Shown here in pieces: positions 18,360 through 27,051 of a DNA stretch of 64,000 nucleotides. The notes below the pieces were generated by a model. The model had not been told where the DNA came from, made no database searches, and saw only the letters and a list, made by a program, of their open reading frames with translations. A program made the position numbers and the translations under genes. The DNA is from SMAG-U1939 sp035763125 (lineage in GTDB: Bacteria > Chloroflexota > Ktedonobacteria > Ktedonobacterales > JADMIN01). The DNA lies in contig DASUBU010000154.1 of NCBI GenBank assembly GCA_035763125.1, forward strand, positions 9,513 through 73,512, in the 5' to 3' direction. Each line of letters starts with the position of its first letter. Within the stretch, counting starts at the first letter, position 1.

Positions 18360-19078
18360 GCGGCAACCTCGAATCTAGCGCATGTGCGCGTGGGAGGCGC
18401 CGGGGCGATCGTGGGCGGACTAGCAGGCCGGATGGCGAAGCATGCAAGACGCGCAGGAGTAAATGCGGTCAGTCAGGTGCACGAGATCGCCGGCAGCGGC
18501 CCGAGCGGACAATGAGCGTGCCCCGGCTCGGTCATGTGAGGGAAGCGCCGGCGTTGAGGAGGAAGCGCGGAGGGCCGCGGCGCACGGATGCAATACAGCG
18601 AGAGAGGCGCCGCCAGCGCGATACGATATGTTGGTCGCGCTCGTCATCAGCCGGGCAGATCAGGCAATCTTCACGTCGCACCTCCGGCGCATAGTGTATC
18701 GCGCGGCCGTCCGCGAGCGCAACATCCTGCGGAGGGGCAGTCACCTAGCTGGCGGTTGGAAACCGCGCCTGGAGCGACTGTGGCTGCCAACTCCGCCTGC
18801 GCGGACGGGGGGACACGGTGGGTCATTGAACGGCCCTGGGGGGCAGCAGGTAAACGGCCCCGGCAGGGCCTTCGGGGAGTCGGGGCGAGAGTTCCGGTAG
18901 CGAACCGAGAAGCCGCAGAGGCGGCACTTCAAAACGTTCTTGTGCTGTTCCACGGCATGGAGACCGTACACATGCACCGTGTTTGCCGATATCACACTCC
19001 AAATAAGGCCGAATGAGAACGCATCCACCCCTTCACTGCAAGAGATGGATGCGATGCACAATAGGCATTTCAAGCGAA
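18360..19078. other. 719-base region without a supported gene
   Basis: Only short frames occur. On the minus strand, a frame at 18741-19073 contains VLKCRLCGFSVRYR and overlaps, by a GTGA junction, a frame at 18532-18744 containing EDCLIC. A third frame ends at 18420 with IYSCASCML. Each carries one CxxC pair. They could be remnants of a zinc-ribbon gene broken by frameshifts, but none has a convincing RBS or continuous conservation pattern. Confidence 0.3.
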
Positions 19079-19154
19079 TGGCGGGGCTGACAGGATTCGA
19101 ACCTGCGACACATGGTTTAGGAAACCAACGCTCTATCCCCTGAGCTACAGCCCC
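19079..19154 (-). tRNA. tRNA-Arg (anticodon CCT)
   Basis: 76 bases including an encoded CCA. The acceptor stem GGGGCTG pairs with CAGCCCC, the D stem is GCTC/GAGC, the anticodon loop TTCCTAA gives CCT (codon AGG), and the T loop is TTCGAAT. One mismatch occurs at the base of the anticodon stem. Confidence 0.95.
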
Positions 19155-19168
19155 ATAGCAACGCCTTC

Positions 19169-19198
19169 AGTATACCCAACTGTGCGGGGTGGGGGCAA
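19169..19198 (-). promoter_or_regulatory. promoter of tRNA-Arg
   Basis: Read on the minus strand, TTGCCC (19193-19198) and TATACT (19169-19174) are separated by 18 bases, and the tRNA begins 14 bases after the -10 box. Confidence 0.5.
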
Positions 19199-19220
19199 AT
19201 GCCTGGCAAGCGCAGCCGTA

Positions 19221-19229
19221 TGCTATACT
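19221..19229 (+). promoter_or_regulatory. extended -10 promoter of nrdR
   Basis: TGCTATACT about 80 bases before the nrdR start, with no -35 box. It diverges from the tRNA-Arg promoter. Confidence 0.5.
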
Positions 19230-19308
19230 GCGCGCAAGAACCGCGCGGTCACGGGCGCGGTATGGTAAGGAACCCTCCGCGACGTTTCTGGAGAGCAATG
19301 ATCAGCCG

Positions 19309-19833
19309 ATGAAGTGCCCCTACTGCGGGTTCGTCGAGTCCCGCGTAACCGACTCGCGCGATCAGGGCGGCGTGATCCACCGGCGACGCCGCTGCGAACG
19401 CTGCCACCAGCGTTTCAGCACCGTCGAACGGGTGGTGCTGCCGGAGCTGATGGTGGTCAAGCGCGATGGTCGGCGCGAGCCTTTCAGCCGCGAGAAGATC
19501 CACATGGGGCTGCGGCTGGCCTGCCAGAAGCGGCCGATTCCGGTTGGCCAGCTCGAAGCGCTGGTCGAAGATCTCGAGAACGAGCTCTATAAGCTGGGTC
19601 AGGCCGAGATCGAGTCGCGCGTTATCGGCGAGCTGGTGATGGATCGCCTGCGCAAGCTCGACGACATTGCTTACATCCGCTTCGCGAGTGTCTACCGCTC
19701 GTATCCCGACATCCAGGCCATGCGGCAGGAGATGGACCGCCTGCTGACCAGCGACCAGGCGACGACCAACGGCTCGGCGAAGCCGGCGGCTGCGACCTCC
19801 CCCTCCGCCAAGCCGTCCGGCAGCGGGAAGTAG
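19309..19833 (+). CDS. nrdR: transcriptional repressor NrdR
   Basis: 174 residues. The N-terminal zinc ribbon (CPYC at 3-6, CERC near 31) binds DNA at NrdR boxes; an ATP-cone follows (about 49-139), with the start VVKRDGRREPFSREKI, and senses (d)ATP to repress ribonucleotide reductase genes. A Ser/Ala/Lys-rich tail of about 20 residues extends past the usual length of about 150. The ATG at 19309 directly opens the zinc ribbon (MKCPYCG), as in the family. No ribonucleotide reductase gene is in the window. Confidence 0.97.
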   Translation: MKCPYCGFVESRVTDSRDQGGVIHRRRRCERCHQRFSTVERVVLPELMVVKRDGRREPFSREKIHMGLRLACQKRPIPVGQLEALVEDLENELYKLGQAEIESRVIGELVMDRLRKLDDIAYIRFASVYRSYPDIQAMRQEMDRLLTSDQATTNGSAKPAAATSPSAKPSGSGK

Positions 19834-19861
19834 TAGCCGTATCTCGCGGCAGTAGCGGCTG

Positions 19862-20716
19862 TCAGGCTATCGGTGGGATGGCGCCGCTCGCCGAGGCGAG
19901 CGAGAGCAGCGTCGTGTTGTCTGCATCATCCACCACCGCGACCGACACTCCGCGCTTTTCGAAGAGCGTCGGCACGGCGAAGACGGCGGTGGCGTCGCGG
20001 CCTTCGATATGGGCGCCGTACGCGAAGAACGCCCAGCAGTCTTCACGCCAGTGGTCGCGCAGCGCGTTCAGATGCAGCGCCAGCTCGAGATAGTGTGGCG
20101 TGCGGCGCAGCTTGCGCTCTAGCTCGTCCCAATCCAGCGCGACGCGCGCGCAGGTAGGATCGAGGCGCAGGCGCGCGGCTCGCAGCAGTCGCTTCTCCAT
20201 CTGCGCGCCGGCCCAGCCGAACTCCGGCGAGAGCACCCACAGCCCCAGTACTTCCGCCGCGATCGCCAGCAGTACCCACGGCGCGGCGATGATAGCCCCC
20301 GCCCAATACTCACTCGCACCCCAGCCGAGCAGCGTGAGCGCGAGCAGCACGACCGCGCGGAGCACCGAGCGCCGCGAGATATTCGAGATGCGGCCGCCCA
20401 GGCAGGCGCAGGGGCGTTCGGGTGCGATGCGCCAGGCTAGCGCAAGATAGCCGACGAAGCCGAGCGCGAAGACCGTCGCCACGCGCATCGCCCAGGCGCG
20501 CTCCGGCGGCAAGAGCAGCAGCACCGCGACGATGATTTCGCCCACGCCGGTCGCCAGATGCGCCGCCTGCGCCTGGCTTGGATTGCGCAGGATCTTGCCC
20601 AGCGCCGAGCGCGTCGCCAGCGCTCGCGCCTGCGGCGACGCCACCTTCCACACCCCCGCCCACCCCAACAGCATGCCGACGACCAGCGCCTGCACCGCCG
20701 CGATCCGCTCGACCAT
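19862..20716 (-). CDS. MauE/DoxX-like redox membrane protein
   Basis: 284 residues. The N-terminal half (1-165) has four to five transmembrane helices with the MauE-type motif CACLGG after helix 3, followed by ISRRSVLRAVVLL. MauE-type proteins are thought to pass reducing equivalents or support disulfide chemistry across the membrane. The C-terminal 120 residues are soluble and not recognised (contains WREDCWAFFAYGAHIEGRDA). It converges with nrdR, 28 bases apart. Confidence 0.72.
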   Translation of the reverse strand: MVERIAAVQALVVGMLLGWAGVWKVASPQARALATRSALGKILRNPSQAQAAHLATGVGEIIVAVLLLLPPERAWAMRVATVFALGFVGYLALAWRIAPERPCACLGGRISNISRRSVLRAVVLLALTLLGWGASEYWAGAIIAAPWVLLAIAAEVLGLWVLSPEFGWAGAQMEKRLLRAARLRLDPTCARVALDWDELERKLRRTPHYLELALHLNALRDHWREDCWAFFAYGAHIEGRDATAVFAVPTLFEKRGVSVAVVDDADNTTLLSLASASGAIPPIA

Positions 20717-20927
20717 CTCCAGCCCCCTGCGCTTGCCCCATGCCGAGCCGATTCTAGCACAAGTGCGGGCCAGCGGCGAGAGACACAGCCGGGAGAGTCA
20801 CCACAGAGTACAGCGCACAGATGAGCAGCCGGGAGACGCCCACCGCGCGAACATCTGGCTCCCATTGCAGGGCGCCGGTTGCCTGGAGCGCAAATGGACC
20901 GGGAACGTAAACAGCTGGTGGACGAAC

Positions 20928-22028
20928 TCACGTGGCGCGGGCGAGGCCAGCCTCGCGCCCGCGCAGGAACACCGTGCGCACCATGTCGTCGGTAGCTTCG
21001 GATGCCGGCATGTGCGCAAGACGTTGCCAGACGGCGTAATACAGCGCGCGGCGATAACGCACGTAGTCAAGGAAGCCCTGCCAGCGGATGATGGCTGGCC
21101 ACGTCGTTGGCGCGCCGACAGTCGCGCCAAACCCGGCCAGCCGGATAGGGGGAAACCACCTGTCGCGAGACGCTGCCTGGCGCAGTGCACGATGCTCCAG
21201 CACCAGGGCAGCAAGGAGACCACCTAGCAGCGCCAGCACCGGCAGCAGCCCGTTGAGGTCCAGGGCGTAGAGCATCGCCGTCAATCCGGACGTGCCAGCA
21301 CTGCCGGACGTGTAATTCGAGATCATGTGGTCAAGGGCGACTATCACGTACGCGCCCAGTGGCAGCAGCCACACCCAGCGCCGCCTCCGATACAGGAAAG
21401 CGAAGCCGATGGCCAGCCCGACCAGCGCGGTCCATCCCGTATGGCTCAGGACAGGCTCAACGCCTTGCCCGAGCGTGGGGAAGAAGTAGCTCCAGGGCGC
21501 CGCCGCGCTCCACCCATCGCCGCCAATGCGTCGAAACATCGCGTCCTCATGGAACGCGAAGCCGGAGCCGACCGCGCAGCCGAGCAGGAGTCCGTCGCTG
21601 GCCGCGTGCTGCCAGGTGCCGCGGCGGGCGGCAAAGGCGAAGAAGAGCAGGATCGGAAGCGCTTTGAGTGCCTCCTCTGTCAGCGGAACCCAGAAGGCGT
21701 ATACCATGGGGCTGTCCAATCCGAGCGCCGCCGCCACGGGCTGGCCAACCATGACAGAGAGCGCTACCACAGGATACAGGCCGACGAACCAGAACGACAC
21801 CAGCATCGAGAGCGGGACTGTACGTGTCCAGGACGTGGCCAGCAGCATCCAGAGGAAGACGTAGAGCATCTGCGCCAGCTCTTGCGTGACCTGCTCTGCC
21901 CTGCCAGCGACGAAAAAGGGGAGCTGAAGGACGAAGACGAGGACGGTGAGCAGTAGCCCAACACGCGCCACAAGCCCCCAGGGAATGCGCCGCGCCGCCG
22001 AGGTCCAGGATGCTATGGCGGTTGACAT
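20928..22028 (-). CDS. PrsW-like intramembrane metalloprotease
   Basis: 366 residues, about eight transmembrane helices. PrsW/M82 signatures lie in membrane helices: EEALK (E118, E119, K122), FAFHE (E161), H196 in LSHTGW, and H234 in ALDHM. PrsW of Bacillus subtilis cleaves the anti-sigma factor RsiW at site 1. The soluble C-terminus (about 280-366) is extra. The strong RBS AGGAGGG fixes the ATG at 22028. It is third in a leftward trio, 40 bases after the Cys/Gly-rich gene; one of the two upstream proteins may be its substrate (inference). Confidence 0.78.
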   Translation of the reverse strand: MSTAIASWTSAARRIPWGLVARVGLLLTVLVFVLQLPFFVAGRAEQVTQELAQMLYVFLWMLLATSWTRTVPLSMLVSFWFVGLYPVVALSVMVGQPVAAALGLDSPMVYAFWVPLTEEALKALPILLFFAFAARRGTWQHAASDGLLLGCAVGSGFAFHEDAMFRRIGGDGWSAAAPWSYFFPTLGQGVEPVLSHTGWTALVGLAIGFAFLYRRRRWVWLLPLGAYVIVALDHMISNYTSGSAGTSGLTAMLYALDLNGLLPVLALLGGLLAALVLEHRALRQAASRDRWFPPIRLAGFGATVGAPTTWPAIIRWQGFLDYVRYRRALYYAVWQRLAHMPASEATDDMVRTVFLRGREAGLARAT

Positions 22029-22068
22029 GATGCCCTCCTTCGGGTAACCCGTCCAGGCCAAGAGACGG

Positions 22069-22662
22069 CTATTCAGACATGAATTGCTGCAGCCATTGGC
22101 CTGACTGCGTGCCGACACCGCCCATCGGAGAGGAGACGTTCTGCTGGATCTGCGGGTTGATCTGCACGCCCACGTTCCCGCTGGAGCTCACCGAGCCATG
22201 TAGCGGGCCTACGTTGCCACTCGCGCTCGCGTTCCAGTTTAGATCCACGATGTTGCCGTGCGGATCAGATCCGGGCGCCGCGCCAGCGTCGAATCCGGCC
22301 GAAACCTTGCCGGAGGCAATGGGAGTGCTACCGACGGGAGTATTCAGGCTCACGCTGGCCGACGCCTCCCCTCCATAGTGGACGCGGCCATCTGTCCCGA
22401 ACCAGCCGCCCCCTGGCAGGGGAAAGACCTTGCGCGGATCGCTCTTGCCGTCGTCGCCTGCCGCGCCCCCAGCGCCAGCTGCGGCCGCGGGAGCCGTGCC
22501 CGCCGCCGCGCCGCCCGCGCTCAGGCAGTTTCCCGTCGCACACGCGCAGGTCGCGCACAATCCCGAGCACGCCCCCAGGGCGGGAATGAACCAGCCGCGC
22601 AGCGCCAGTTCGAGCGCAGTGAGGTGCGGAATCATCTGGAGCACTGACATTACATCAACCAT
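22069..22662 (-). CDS. Cys- and Gly-rich exported-type protein, unknown
   Basis: 197 residues, not recognised. A hydrophobic N-terminal stretch (about 1-30) ends in a compact Cys cluster (pattern C-x3-C-x2-C-x-C-x4-C near residues 32-46). An Ala/Gly-rich linker and an Asn/Ser/Gly-rich region follow, with alternating beta-strand-like segments (ASASVSLNTPVG, GSVSSSGNVGVQINPQIQQ). Hydrophobic-Cys cluster-glycine-rich order suggests membrane insertion or export with disulfides or a metal site. The ATG at 22662 has GGAC 8 bases upstream; an ATG two codons earlier is possible. It lies between a lipoprotein gene and a PrsW-type protease gene. Confidence 0.6.
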   Translation of the reverse strand: MVDVMSVLQMIPHLTALELALRGWFIPALGACSGLCATCACATGNCLSAGGAAAGTAPAAAAGAGGAAGDDGKSDPRKVFPLPGGGWFGTDGRVHYGGEASASVSLNTPVGSTPIASGKVSAGFDAGAAPGSDPHGNIVDLNWNASASGNVGPLHGSVSSSGNVGVQINPQIQQNVSSPMGGVGTQSGQWLQQFMSE

Positions 22663-22730
22663 GTGCATCGTCCTTCTTCCATAACGACCTGCGAGCGAGG
22701 ACGCGCCGGGCAGCACTTCTACCCGGTCGC

Positions 22731-23687
22731 CTAGCATTGCTTTGTGAAGGTCGCTGTATACGGATTGGTTTCTGTCGGCTGCTCGACCTTGAAGATCTCG
22801 TAGTAGGTGCCGTTGAGGGAACGACTTGTCAGCGTGTGCCGGATCGTTAACGTGACGGATGTCGCGCCACTGGGGATCTGGAAGGTCGCGATGGTGCGAT
22901 CATTGCTGGTCCCGCCATAGAGTCCAAAGTCCGCTTGGTAGCTCCCTGTCGCGGCCGGTCCCGGCGTGACGGATAGCACCGCCTTGAACGTGAACACATG
23001 CTGAGAGAGCGGTGTGCTACAGTCGAAGGCGGTTGGAGTAAACGAAACATTGACCGAGGTCACTTTCACGACGCACATGAAGGTGAAGGTGGAAAAGGCC
23101 GAGCCGACATCGCTGGGTGCGAGGATGACGAGGCGATTGTTGTAAGACTGACCGCCCCCATCATAGGCGGGCAGTGTCATCGTGTCGCTCACGGACTGGG
23201 TGGTCTGGCCGGGCGCGAAGCTCACGGTGCGAGTCTCCGTCTCGACGCTCTGATTGTGGACCCACTCGTATTTGACAGTTCCGCCCGCCGTCCCCGCTGG
23301 CACAGTGATCGTTCCGGTGAAGGTGAATGCCATGGTTGGCGTGCAGGTGCCGTTGTAGTTACCGGGGCCCGAGTCAATGGTCGCGGCACTCACGCTGAAG
23401 GGGACCGACGGGGTCGTGCTCGGCGTCGCGGCTCCACCCGAACCGTTCTGCCTGGGTGATGTCGTGCTGCTAGCCATCGCCGTTGCCGCTGCCGCTGTGC
23501 TCGTGGCGCCCATCTCCTGTGTACTCCCGCCCTGCGCGGTCCCTCCTCCCGCTCCCGCGGCTGCGCTTGAGCACGCAGCCAACACGAGCACTGCCAGTAA
23601 GCTCAGACTGAGCATACCGACTGAGAAGAGCCTGCTGTCGCTGGTATGGCGACCGACCTGTCGTCGGGTCTGCGATCCCGATGCCAT
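22731..23687 (-). CDS. predicted lipoprotein with beta-sandwich-like body
   Basis: 318 residues. The type II signal peptide ends in the lipobox LAAC with Cys39, then a Ser/Thr/Gly linker (about 40-95) and a beta-rich body with four Cys (FMCVV, FDCST, NGTCTP and the C-terminal KQC) that could pair. No known domain is recognised; the two halves look like Ig- or DUF-type beta sandwiches. GGGAGG before the ATG at 23687 supports this start. It is the first gene of the leftward trio and diverges from the large XRE-TPR regulator. Confidence 0.7.
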   Translation of the reverse strand: MASGSQTRRQVGRHTSDSRLFSVGMLSLSLLAVLVLAACSSAAAGAGGGTAQGGSTQEMGATSTAAAATAMASSTTSPRQNGSGGAATPSTTPSVPFSVSAATIDSGPGNYNGTCTPTMAFTFTGTITVPAGTAGGTVKYEWVHNQSVETETRTVSFAPGQTTQSVSDTMTLPAYDGGGQSYNNRLVILAPSDVGSAFSTFTFMCVVKVTSVNVSFTPTAFDCSTPLSQHVFTFKAVLSVTPGPAATGSYQADFGLYGGTSNDRTIATFQIPSGATSVTLTIRHTLTSRSLNGTYYEIFKVEQPTETNPYTATFTKQC

Positions 23688-23881
23688 GTGTTTCCTCCCT
23701 TCGACGCGGATGCGCAGAAGCCATCGGCCTCCTGAGCGCAGCGGGGCCACTGAGTGCCCGGCTTCATTGACCGCAAGTGTGCCCGAGAAGGAACGCAATG
23801 AACAGGAAGAGCAGCCCGCAGAACACACAGCTTCGCGCACATTTCTGCCAGGGCGATGAGTAAGCGTCCGCTGGTCGGATG

Positions 23882-23890
23882 TGCTATGAT
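23882..23890 (+). promoter_or_regulatory. extended -10 promoter of the XRE-ATPase-TPR regulator
   Basis: TGCTATGAT about 65 bases before the GTG start, within the 268-base divergent region shared with the lipoprotein trio. Confidence 0.45.
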
Positions 23891-23955
23891 ACCGCTACTC
23901 TGGTTCAGCTCTCAGGACTCCGCGAGGGCTTGCGGAGACCGGAGGGAGGTGCACC

Positions 23956-26900
23956 GTGATCGCCGACTCGGTGCTCAACTTTGGCGCGTTGCTCAAGCGC
24001 TATAGAATGGCAGCCGGTCTCACCCATGCGGAGCTGGCCGAGCGGGCTGGCCTCAGCATACGCGCCATCAGCGATCTGGAACGCGGCGTCAACCGCAAGC
24101 CGCGAAAAGATAGTGTGCGCATGCTTGCGGTGGCGCTTGACCTCTCACCCAACGACCGCGCCGCGTTCGAAGCCGCGGCACGTCGCTCCGTCGGGCCTCC
24201 CGCCCAAGCCCATGCGCTTCCCGGCACGCAAACCGTGCAGGGCATGAGGCTGCCATACGTTGGCCGCGCTCACGAGCGCGCCAGGCTCATGCGCCACCTC
24301 ACCGGCGACGGACCGCCACTCTTGATGCTGGTCGGCGAGCCTGGCATTGGCAAGACCCGCCTGCTACAGGAAGCAATCCAGGAGAGCGCGGGCCGCGGCT
24401 GGGGCGTGCTTTCGGGTGGCTGCCACCGGCGCAGCGGTGACGAGCCGTACGCCCCGCTTATCGGCGCACTCGAGCGCCACATCGAAGGCCAGCCAGCGGC
24501 GCAGCGACGCGAGGCGTTACGCGGTTGCGCGTGGTTGGCGCGCATGCTGCCTGAGCTGGCCGCCGAAGCCCTGCCACTTCCCACCTGGGAGGTGCCCCCC
24601 GCGCAAGAGCGCCGCCTGATCTTCAAGGCGGCGGCAGCGTACCTCGCCAACGTAGCCGGCCCGCGCGGGGCACTGCTGTTCCTCGATGACCTGCAGTGGG
24701 CCGGCCAGGATGCCCTCGACCTGCTGGCGTGGCTCGTCCGCTCGTCTGCCACCGTTCCGCTGCGCGTCATCGGCGCCTACCGGGATACGGAGATTGGCAC
24801 TTCCAGTCCACTTGCCCAGTTTGTGGCGGACCTGGCTCGCGACGGGCTGGCGGAGCGAATCGAGCTCGCCGCTCTGCCAGACGACGCCGCCGCACAGCTT
24901 ATCGCAGACCTCGTGAGCGAGCCGGCAGTACGCGAGCAGGTCATCCGCCGCGCTGAAGGTGTGCCGTTTGTTCTCGTGAGCTGCGCGCTCGCGCTCCAAG
25001 GAGGCGGACCCGCTGTCTCGGCAGAGCTCGAGCTTCCCTGGGTTGTCGCAGTCACCATCCGTCAACGTATCGCCATCTTGAAGGAGCCTGCACCGGATCT
25101 ACTCGCCGCAGCGGCCGTCGTCGGGCGCCGCATTCCGTTACCCTTGCTCGTCGGGCTGGCTCAACGGCTGGGATGGCAGCAGCATGAGCTGCTGGTGGCA
25201 GTAGACGCGGCGTGCCGGGCGCGACTGCTCACGGAGGACAATGACGACGCATACCTGTTTGCCCACGATCTGATCCGCGAGGTAGTGGCGGCCGACTTGA
25301 GCGCGGCTCGACGCGCGACACTGCATCGCCAGGTGGCTGAGCTGCTCGAAGCTCAGCCGGGTGATCTGCCCATCGAGACGCTGGCATACCACTACACACT
25401 GGCAGGCGCCACCGAGAAAGCCGCCATCTACCTGGAGCGGGCCGGTGACCGAGCGCTCGGCATGCATGCCAACGCCGAAGCGGAAGCCCATTACCGCGAC
25501 CTCGTGCGGACATTGGATGCTCTGCACCGCCCCGGCGACGCCGCGCGGGCACGCGAGAAGCTTGCGCGCGTCCTGCGTATTAGCGCCCGCTTTGATAGCG
25601 CGCTGGAGGTGGTGGAGCAAGCCCTGGCGACCTACCGCACGGCCGGAGACATCGAGGAGATCGCCCGCGTCGGGGAGACTATCGGCTGGCTGCATATGCT
25701 GCGCGGTACAATGGCTGAGGGGCTACCTGTCGTAACCGGCCTGCTCGAGGATCTTACGCGCCAGGGTCTCTCCCCTGGCGGCCGCGCACACCTCCACATG
25801 GGTCTGGCCCAGCTCTACTTCTCGGCTGGCCGCTACGCTGAGCTGGGACAGGCCGCGCAGCACACACTCGACCTTGCGCGCGAAGCGGGCGACGAGCGGC
25901 TGGCGGCTCTTGCGCTATCGAAGCGGGCTATCGCGCTGTGTGAGCTAGGACAGGTCGCCGAGGGGATACAGGCGCTTGAAGAGTCCCGCCAGCTGATGGA
26001 ATCGTCCGGCGACGAATGGAATCTGTGCACAGTGCTTAATAACCTCGCGGTCATCTATGACAATGAAGGCGATTTCCGTCAAGCCAGGGACTACGTCGAG
26101 CGTGCCCTCGTGCTCGCTGAGCGCATCGGCCACACAGAGAACGTAGCGCTCATGACCTACCGCCGCGGCCAGGAGGCCTTCCACCTCGGCGACTGGGCGC
26201 GGGCGCGGGCCGACTATGAGCGCGCCATCGCGCTGAGCCAGGAGGTGGGGGATGTGCGTGGAGCCTCATATCCCCCCTCCAAGCTCGCCCGGCTCGCGCT
26301 GGCCGAAGGTCGCACCGACGAGGCAATTCACTACTCGCGAACAGCGCTGGATGCAGCTATGCGCAAGCACGACGCCCAGTCCATGCGCTATATCCAGAGC
26401 ACACTCGCAGAGGACGACGTGCTCCACGGCCGCCCGCAGGCCGCTCTGGACCGCTTGCTGCCGCTGCTTGATGGCTCCAGCGAGGAAACGTCCTCAGCCG
26501 CCGTGCTCCTCCCGCTGGTCGCATGGGCATACGTGGAGCGCGGCGACATGAGCACGGCGGTTGACTTGCTCGAGCGAGCTGCTCCACTGCTAGAAGCCGC
26601 CCGCGACCGCGTCACGCTCATTCTGCTGTTGCAGGTGCGCGCGCAGATCGCCATACATGAGCGCCGTTGGCAGGAGGCTGCGTCTGCACTTGATGAGGCA
26701 TGCGCAATGGCGCATACAATGCCTTTTCCCTACGCCGAAGCGAAGGTGCTCTACTTCTATGGGATGTTGCTTCAGCGCAAAGGCAAGCCGGCCGAAGCCA
26801 TCCAGCGCTTCGCAGATGCTCTGGACATCCTTCATCGCCTCGGCGAACGACTCTACGCGGCGGAGGTCGAGCGCGCCCTCAGCGAGCTGGCTGAACGCCG

Positions 26901-26961
26901 CCCAGCACGGGTGAAGCGCGGCGACGGCGGAGATACAGCGAGTCAGACGCGGCAGGACTGA
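23956..26961 (+). CDS. XRE-type HTH / AAA-STAND ATPase / TPR regulator
   Basis: 1001 residues. The N-terminal XRE helix-turn-helix (about 8-70: LKRYRMAAGLTHAELAERAG) is followed by an AAA_16/STAND ATPase (about 95-340) with Walker A GEPGIGKT (127-134) and Walker B LLFLDD (D244, D245), a winged or helical region, and many TPR repeats (about 500-980). Such proteins act as signal-gated regulators or, in other contexts, as STAND immune sensors. The RBS GGAGGGAGG is near-perfect for the GTG at 23956. It is divergent from the lipoprotein/Cys-rich/PrsW trio, so it may control those genes. No nuclease or other killing domain is present, which argues against an Avs-type defence protein. Confidence 0.85.
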   Translation: MIADSVLNFGALLKRYRMAAGLTHAELAERAGLSIRAISDLERGVNRKPRKDSVRMLAVALDLSPNDRAAFEAAARRSVGPPAQAHALPGTQTVQGMRLPYVGRAHERARLMRHLTGDGPPLLMLVGEPGIGKTRLLQEAIQESAGRGWGVLSGGCHRRSGDEPYAPLIGALERHIEGQPAAQRREALRGCAWLARMLPELAAEALPLPTWEVPPAQERRLIFKAAAAYLANVAGPRGALLFLDDLQWAGQDALDLLAWLVRSSATVPLRVIGAYRDTEIGTSSPLAQFVADLARDGLAERIELAALPDDAAAQLIADLVSEPAVREQVIRRAEGVPFVLVSCALALQGGGPAVSAELELPWVVAVTIRQRIAILKEPAPDLLAAAAVVGRRIPLPLLVGLAQRLGWQQHELLVAVDAACRARLLTEDNDDAYLFAHDLIREVVAADLSAARRATLHRQVAELLEAQPGDLPIETLAYHYTLAGATEKAAIYLERAGDRALGMHANAEAEAHYRDLVRTLDALHRPGDAARAREKLARVLRISARFDSALEVVEQALATYRTAGDIEEIARVGETIGWLHMLRGTMAEGLPVVTGLLEDLTRQGLSPGGRAHLHMGLAQLYFSAGRYAELGQAAQHTLDLAREAGDERLAALALSKRAIALCELGQVAEGIQALEESRQLMESSGDEWNLCTVLNNLAVIYDNEGDFRQARDYVERALVLAERIGHTENVALMTYRRGQEAFHLGDWARARADYERAIALSQEVGDVRGASYPPSKLARLALAEGRTDEAIHYSRTALDAAMRKHDAQSMRYIQSTLAEDDVLHGRPQAALDRLLPLLDGSSEETSSAAVLLPLVAWAYVERGDMSTAVDLLERAAPLLEAARDRVTLILLLQVRAQIAIHERRWQEAASALDEACAMAHTMPFPYAEAKVLYFYGMLLQRKGKPAEAIQRFADALDILHRLGERLYAAEVERALSELAERRPARVKRGDGGDTASQTRQD

Positions 26962-26998
26962 CCAGTTAACCTACCAGTCACGGCACCGCATGCGGTCC

Positions 26999-27027
26999 TG
27001 CTCCCTCCACATGGCTGGGAGGGAGCA
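26999..27027. terminator. perfect 10-bp hairpin between convergent genes
   Basis: TGCTCCCTCC and GGAGGGAGCA form a perfect stem with a 9-base loop between the ends of the regulator gene and ileS. It has no T-tract on either strand. Confidence 0.5.
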
Positions 27028-27051
27028 AGATGGGCGAGGATACCCCCGCTG

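Noticed and set aside
23956..26961. Avs/STAND-type anti-phage defence protein
   Set aside because: The STAND ATPase and TPRs fit, but an XRE DNA-binding domain replaces any effector nuclease, and no other defence gene is adjacent; a transcription regulator is simpler.
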